This document shows, one piece after another, positions 33,466-35,786 of a DNA stretch of 35,786 nt. Position 1 is the first letter of the stretch. Each line of letters starts with the position of its first letter. The DNA is from Gammaproteobacteria bacterium (GTDB taxonomy: Bacteria > Pseudomonadota > Gammaproteobacteria > Steroidobacterales > GCA-2729495): assembly GCA_028285245.1 (NCBI GenBank), contig JANQPY010000042.1, positions 1 to 35,786 on the forward strand, in the 5' to 3' direction. The position numbers and the translations under genes are program-made. The notes under the pieces were generated by a model that saw only the letters and a program-made list of their open reading frames with translations, ran no database searches and was not told where the DNA came from.

Positions 33466-34059
33466 ATGTACGGCCCCGAAGACATAGAGAGTCTCCGCCG
33501 GCAGCTCAAAGCCCGGCGACAGCTATTCACTGACAAAGCTCATGATGCTGCCGTCGGGGTAAGCCGGCGAGCGTGGTCGCTGGATTGGATGCGCCGCTGC
33601 CAGCGAATCGCAGGGTATGCCGCAGTTGGTGGTGAGATTTCCTGCGCGGTGATCATGCGCGATTGCTGGGTTCGCGGACGCGCGTTTTACCTGCCCGTCC
33701 TGGCCTCCTCAGGTATGCGATTCGCGCGTTGCACGCCCGAAACTATCCTGCGGGAAAACCGCTACGGCATCCTGGAGCCAGTAGCGGCAAATCGTGAACT
33801 GGTCGCGCCAAGCCACTTGGACCTGGTGCTCACGCCGCTCGTTGCGTGCGATCAACGTGGCACCAGGCTAGGTATGGGTGGTGGCTTCTACGACCGTACG
33901 TTCAGCTTTCTCAAAGCCCGCAAGAACTGGCGAAACCCAAAGCTGGTGGGGCTTGCACACGATTTCCAATTCGTGAGTTCGCTGCCCCGAAGGTCTTGGG
34001 ATATCCCCTTGGACGCCATCATCACACCGACGCAGACGCAGGTTTTCAAAACGCCGTAA
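33466..34059 (+). CDS. ygfA: 5-formyltetrahydrofolate cyclo-ligase
   Basis: A 197-residue enzyme converting 5-formyl-THF to 5,10-methenyl-THF with ATP. The family motif LGMGGGFYDRTF is at about 141-152, with LDLVLTPLVACDQRGTR just before it; the N terminus has LRRQLKARRQ. It starts at ATG 33466, 17 bases after the 6S RNA, so it probably lies on the 6S primary transcript, as known in E. coli. A link to glycine/one-carbon metabolism with the gcv genes is possible but they are 8 kb apart. Confidence 0.93.
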   Translation: MYGPEDIESLRRQLKARRQLFTDKAHDAAVGVSRRAWSLDWMRRCQRIAGYAAVGGEISCAVIMRDCWVRGRAFYLPVLASSGMRFARCTPETILRENRYGILEPVAANRELVAPSHLDLVLTPLVACDQRGTRLGMGGGFYDRTFSFLKARKNWRNPKLVGLAHDFQFVSSLPRRSWDIPLDAIITPTQTQVFKTP

Positions 34060-34081
34060 ACACCCCTTAGACACAAACGCG

Positions 34082-34128
34082 AAGTGATCACGGTGACTTA
34101 TCCGGTAGCGGAAAGTGATAACGGCGTC
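34082..34128. repeat. Two 16-bp direct repeats upstream of the histone-like gene
   Basis: AAGTGATCACGGTGAC (34082-34097) recurs as AAGTGATAACGGCGTC (34113-34128), 13 of 16 positions the same, 31 bp apart, close to three helical turns. The first includes the perfect palindrome GTGATCAC. The pair ends 13 bases before the promoter's -35, a fitting place for an activator or repressor site. Confidence 0.4.
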
Positions 34129-34140
34129 ACCCTTGATTTA

Positions 34141-34169
34141 CTGGCATTTTTTGACTTTTTATATATACT
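34141..34169 (+). promoter_or_regulatory. Promoter of the lysine-rich protein gene
   Basis: -35 CTGGCA (34141-34146) and -10 TATACT (34164-34169) are 17 bases apart, inside an AT-rich stretch; the start would be near 34176. A TTGACT at 34151 is too close to the -10 to be the partner hexamer. Confidence 0.6.
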
Positions 34170-34201
34170 CGACGCCGGTTATCCCCGACACGGAGACTGA
34201 A

Positions 34202-34558
34202 ATGGCTACTGCTAGCAGGAAGAAATCGGTGCGAAAGAAATCGGCGAAGAAGAAAACTGTTCGCCGTAAAGCACCGGCTAAACGGAAGGTAAAGAAGAAA
34301 GCAGCGAAGCGCAAAACTAAGCGTAAGGCGAAAAAGAAAACCGCCAAGCGCAAGACGAAGCGCAAAACCAAGCGTAAGGTGAAGAAGAAAGCCAAACGCA
34401 AGACGAAGCGCAAAGCCAAGAAGAAAACGGCTAAGCGCAAGACGAAGCGCAAAACTAAGCGTAAGGCGAAAAAGAAAACCGCCAAACGCAAGACGAAACG
34501 GAAAGCTAAGCGCAAAACCAAGCGCAAAGCTAAGAGAAAGACTTCCAGACGCCGTTAA
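34202..34558 (+). CDS. Histone H1-like Lys/Arg repeat protein
   Basis: A 118-residue protein made almost only of Lys, Arg, Thr and Ala, with no acidic or aromatic residue. The unit KAKKKTAKRKTKRK occurs three times (42-55, 71-84, 88-101), spaced 29 and 17 residues apart. Proteins of this kind (AlgP- and eukaryotic-H1-tail-like) bind DNA or RNA nonspecifically and compact the nucleoid; that is the likely role. ATG 34202 has GGAG seven bases before it; the frame extends to 34115, but the upstream part is not similar. It has its own promoter and a strong terminator at 34596-34630. Repeats of this type evolve by slippage, so length may vary among relatives. Confidence 0.85.
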   Translation: MATASRKKSVRKKSAKKKTVRRKAPAKRKVKKKAAKRKTKRKAKKKTAKRKTKRKTKRKVKKKAKRKTKRKAKKKTAKRKTKRKTKRKAKKKTAKRKTKRKAKRKTKRKAKRKTSRRR

Positions 34559-34595
34559 AGGTGTTCAGCCCTCCTGATGAGGGCCTGGAAATCGG

Positions 34596-34630
34596 AATAT
34601 GCCCGCCTTCGTGCGGGCATATTTCTTTTT
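34596..34630 (+). terminator. Intrinsic terminator after the lysine-rich gene
   Basis: AATATGCCCGC (34596-34606), loop CTTCGT and GCGGGCATATT (34613-34623) make a perfect 11-bp stem followed by TCTTTTT. A smaller hairpin (GCCCTC-CTGAT-GAGGGC, 34568-34584) precedes it. Confidence 0.93.
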
Positions 34631-34676
34631 GGCCTCCGGGCCGCGCAGATCCTCCGAAACCCTTGGTATTACTGGG

Positions 34677-34682
34677 TATAAT
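34677..34682 (+). promoter_or_regulatory. Candidate -10 for rpiA (TATAAT)
   Basis: A consensus TATAAT lies 40 bases before the rpiA ATG and after the terminator. No good -35 is 17 bases upstream (CCGAAA region), so the promoter may be weak or factor-dependent. Confidence 0.55.
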
Positions 34683-34721
34683 GCGGGCCGCCAGGTCGAT
34701 TGAGTGGCCTGAGGAGCACCC

Positions 34722-35384
34722 ATGAGACAGGCCGAAAAAAAGCAGCTGGCAGCTCAGGCCGCGCTGGAGTTCATCGAGCCTGGTTGCATCCTGGGAGTGG
34801 GGACCGGCACAACTGTCAATTGCCTGATTGACTTGCTTCCCGATATTCGCAGCAAAGTTGATACGGTCGTGGCAAGCTCTGAAGAAACGGCGAACCGACT
34901 TCGCGCAGCGGGTTTTGAAGTCAGTGAGCTATCGCAGTCAGGTGACCCAGATCTCTATATTGATGGCGCTGACGAGGCCAACAAACACTTTCATCTGATC
35001 AAAGGCGGCGGCGGTGCGTTAACACGAGAGAAAGTGCTTGCTAACGCATCACGTAAATTCATCTGCATTATCGATGACAGCAAGTGGGTGGGCGTGCTTG
35101 GCAAGTTTCCGCTGCCAGTAGAAGTTATACCAATGGCGCAGTCCTATGTTGCCCGCCAGTTCATCAAGTCGCGCGGCCAACCAGTTGCGCGTGAAAACTA
35201 TCTGACTGACAACGGCAATGCCGTACTCGACATCTATCGACTGACGATCACGAATCCGCTGGAAATGGAGCAGCGCTTCAACCAAATTCCCGGCGTCGTC
35301 ACGGTGGGCATTTTTGCGCACAGACCCGCCGACATCATCGTCAGAGCCAGCGATGACGGGATTCAGACGCTCGAAAGACGCTGA
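34722..35384 (+). CDS. rpiA: Ribose-5-phosphate isomerase A
   Basis: A 220-residue pentose phosphate enzyme interconverting ribose 5-phosphate and ribulose 5-phosphate. The active-site residues D81, D84 (DGADE), K94 (IKGGGGALTREK) and E103 match the E. coli numbering exactly. The N-terminal GVGTGTTVNCLIDLL phosphate-binding loop is present. Starts at ATG 34722 with GAGGAG upstream. It stands as a single gene here, with its own promoter and no close downstream gene. Confidence 0.96.
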   Translation: MRQAEKKQLAAQAALEFIEPGCILGVGTGTTVNCLIDLLPDIRSKVDTVVASSEETANRLRAAGFEVSELSQSGDPDLYIDGADEANKHFHLIKGGGGALTREKVLANASRKFICIIDDSKWVGVLGKFPLPVEVIPMAQSYVARQFIKSRGQPVARENYLTDNGNAVLDIYRLTITNPLEMEQRFNQIPGVVTVGIFAHRPADIIVRASDDGIQTLERR

Positions 35385-35786
35385 ACTTCGCCGATAAGCG
35401 GCAGGAATCACGCAATAGTTAGCTTTTTCAAGCGGTTAGCCCGCTGGAGAAACCCTCAGCCCGTCTAATGCACTGAAATAGTGCATCGCCGGTCCTGGCC
35501 GCCGCGCCGATCAGCCGCGAGGGATTCCGACTGAGCAGCTGTGGCGGGCGTGCCGCTCGCTACAGCTAGCGGCCCAAATCCAATGTCCTGTGCTCGGGAA
35601 ACAAAGAAACCGTCGAACGAAGGGCCTCTTCCGTTCGCCCCCCAGCCAACTCCATAAAAAAACCCGCGAGCCGGTGGATCCGGGACCGACCAGGATAGAC
35701 GGCGCACCTCCCTGTGCGCCGCCCTCGCAGACTCGGGCCGCTCGCAAAAGCTCGCGGTCCACATCTGCTGTCCTGCAGATGTGTCG
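35385..35786. other. Intergenic tail with hairpins, no gene seen
   Basis: Minus-strand open frames of 80-100 residues cross this stretch, but their composition and the many palindromes argue against coding. Perfect stems are seen at 35468-35486 (ATGCACT-GAAAT-AGTGCAT), 35700-35721 (CGGCGCAC-CTCCCT-GTGCGCCG) and 35760-35783 (CACATCTGC-TGTCCT-GCAGATGTG). The first could weakly terminate rpiA but lacks a T-run. No tRNA could be folded here by eye. Confidence 0.5.

Noticed and set aside
34159-34527. Hydrophobic Leu/Arg/Val/Phe frame on the minus strand
   Set aside because: It is the reverse of AAG/CGC codon repeats in the lysine-rich gene and mirrors its period.
35640-35700. Possible tRNA on the minus strand (TGGCTGGGG-like stretch)
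   Set aside because: No T-loop GTTCGAAT-type sequence or cloverleaf could be folded.
35465-35764. Minus-strand ORFs of 83-99 codons at the right edge
   Set aside because: They overlap each other in different frames, cross perfect palindromes and show no recognisable domain.
1-35786. CRISPR array, phage defence or retron system
   Set aside because: No regularly spaced repeats, no Cas, reverse transcriptase, toxin or nuclease gene was seen; nearly all genes are housekeeping or transport.

Overview
The window is about 60% G+C and looks chromosomal. It comes from a gammaproteobacterium outside the enterics. The evidence is the gene order ygfB-pepP-ubiH-ubi hydroxylase divergent from a ZapB-like gene, zapA, 6S RNA and the 5-formyl-THF cyclo-ligase gene, with rpiA close by, which matches the enterobacterial zapA-ssrS-ygfA / visC-ubiH-pepP-ygfB neighbourhood. 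A glycine dehydrogenase split into two subunits (GcvPA/GcvPB) and the DUF2849-CysI-DUF934 sulfite reductase module fit a deeper-branching lineage. No phage, plasmid, CRISPR, tRNA or rRNA gene was found.

Layout. 1-2342: end of an unidentified gene (weak call), an MsbA-like ABC exporter on the minus strand, and a regulatory gap. 2343-5469: a MarR-type regulator, then the sulfite/nitrite reductase module. 5568-9396: an RND/MMPL exporter and a divergent MFS transporter. 9539-13127: a membrane c-di-GMP protein with a degenerate GGDEF and an intact EAL domain, overlapped by a thioredoxin-fold lipoprotein. 13139-15171 (minus): an unknown helical protein, a LEA14-like lipoprotein and an aldo/keto reductase. 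15247-16411 (plus): a DUF423 membrane protein and a short-chain-dehydrogenase-fold protein with a lipoprotein signal. 16412-16825: a 414-bp element with 23-bp perfect terminal inverted repeats.

25320-16860 (minus) is one long unidirectional block. It starts with a tandem glycine riboswitch and an intrinsic terminator, then gcvT, gcvH, gcvPA, gcvPB, a PfkB-family sugar/nucleoside kinase and an Nma111-like double HtrA protease. 27836-25318 carries an inactive-transglutaminase/7TM protein coupled to an ATP-grasp glutamate-ligase-like protein. 32261-27843 carries ygfB, pepP, ubiH and a second ubiquinone hydroxylase. 32427-34059 carries the ZapB-like gene, zapA, a second copy of the 16.4-kb repeat core, 6S RNA and the cyclo-ligase. 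34202-35384 carries a Lys/Arg repeat histone-H1-like protein, its terminator and rpiA. The last 400 bases hold hairpins but no convincing gene.

The most unusual non-coding signal is the dispersed, structured repeat (16516-16784 minus; 32969-33124 plus). One copy sits inside a TIR-bounded, MITE-sized element; the other lies between zapA and 6S RNA. I do not recognise its family. All calls are from reading the sequence; no database search was run.
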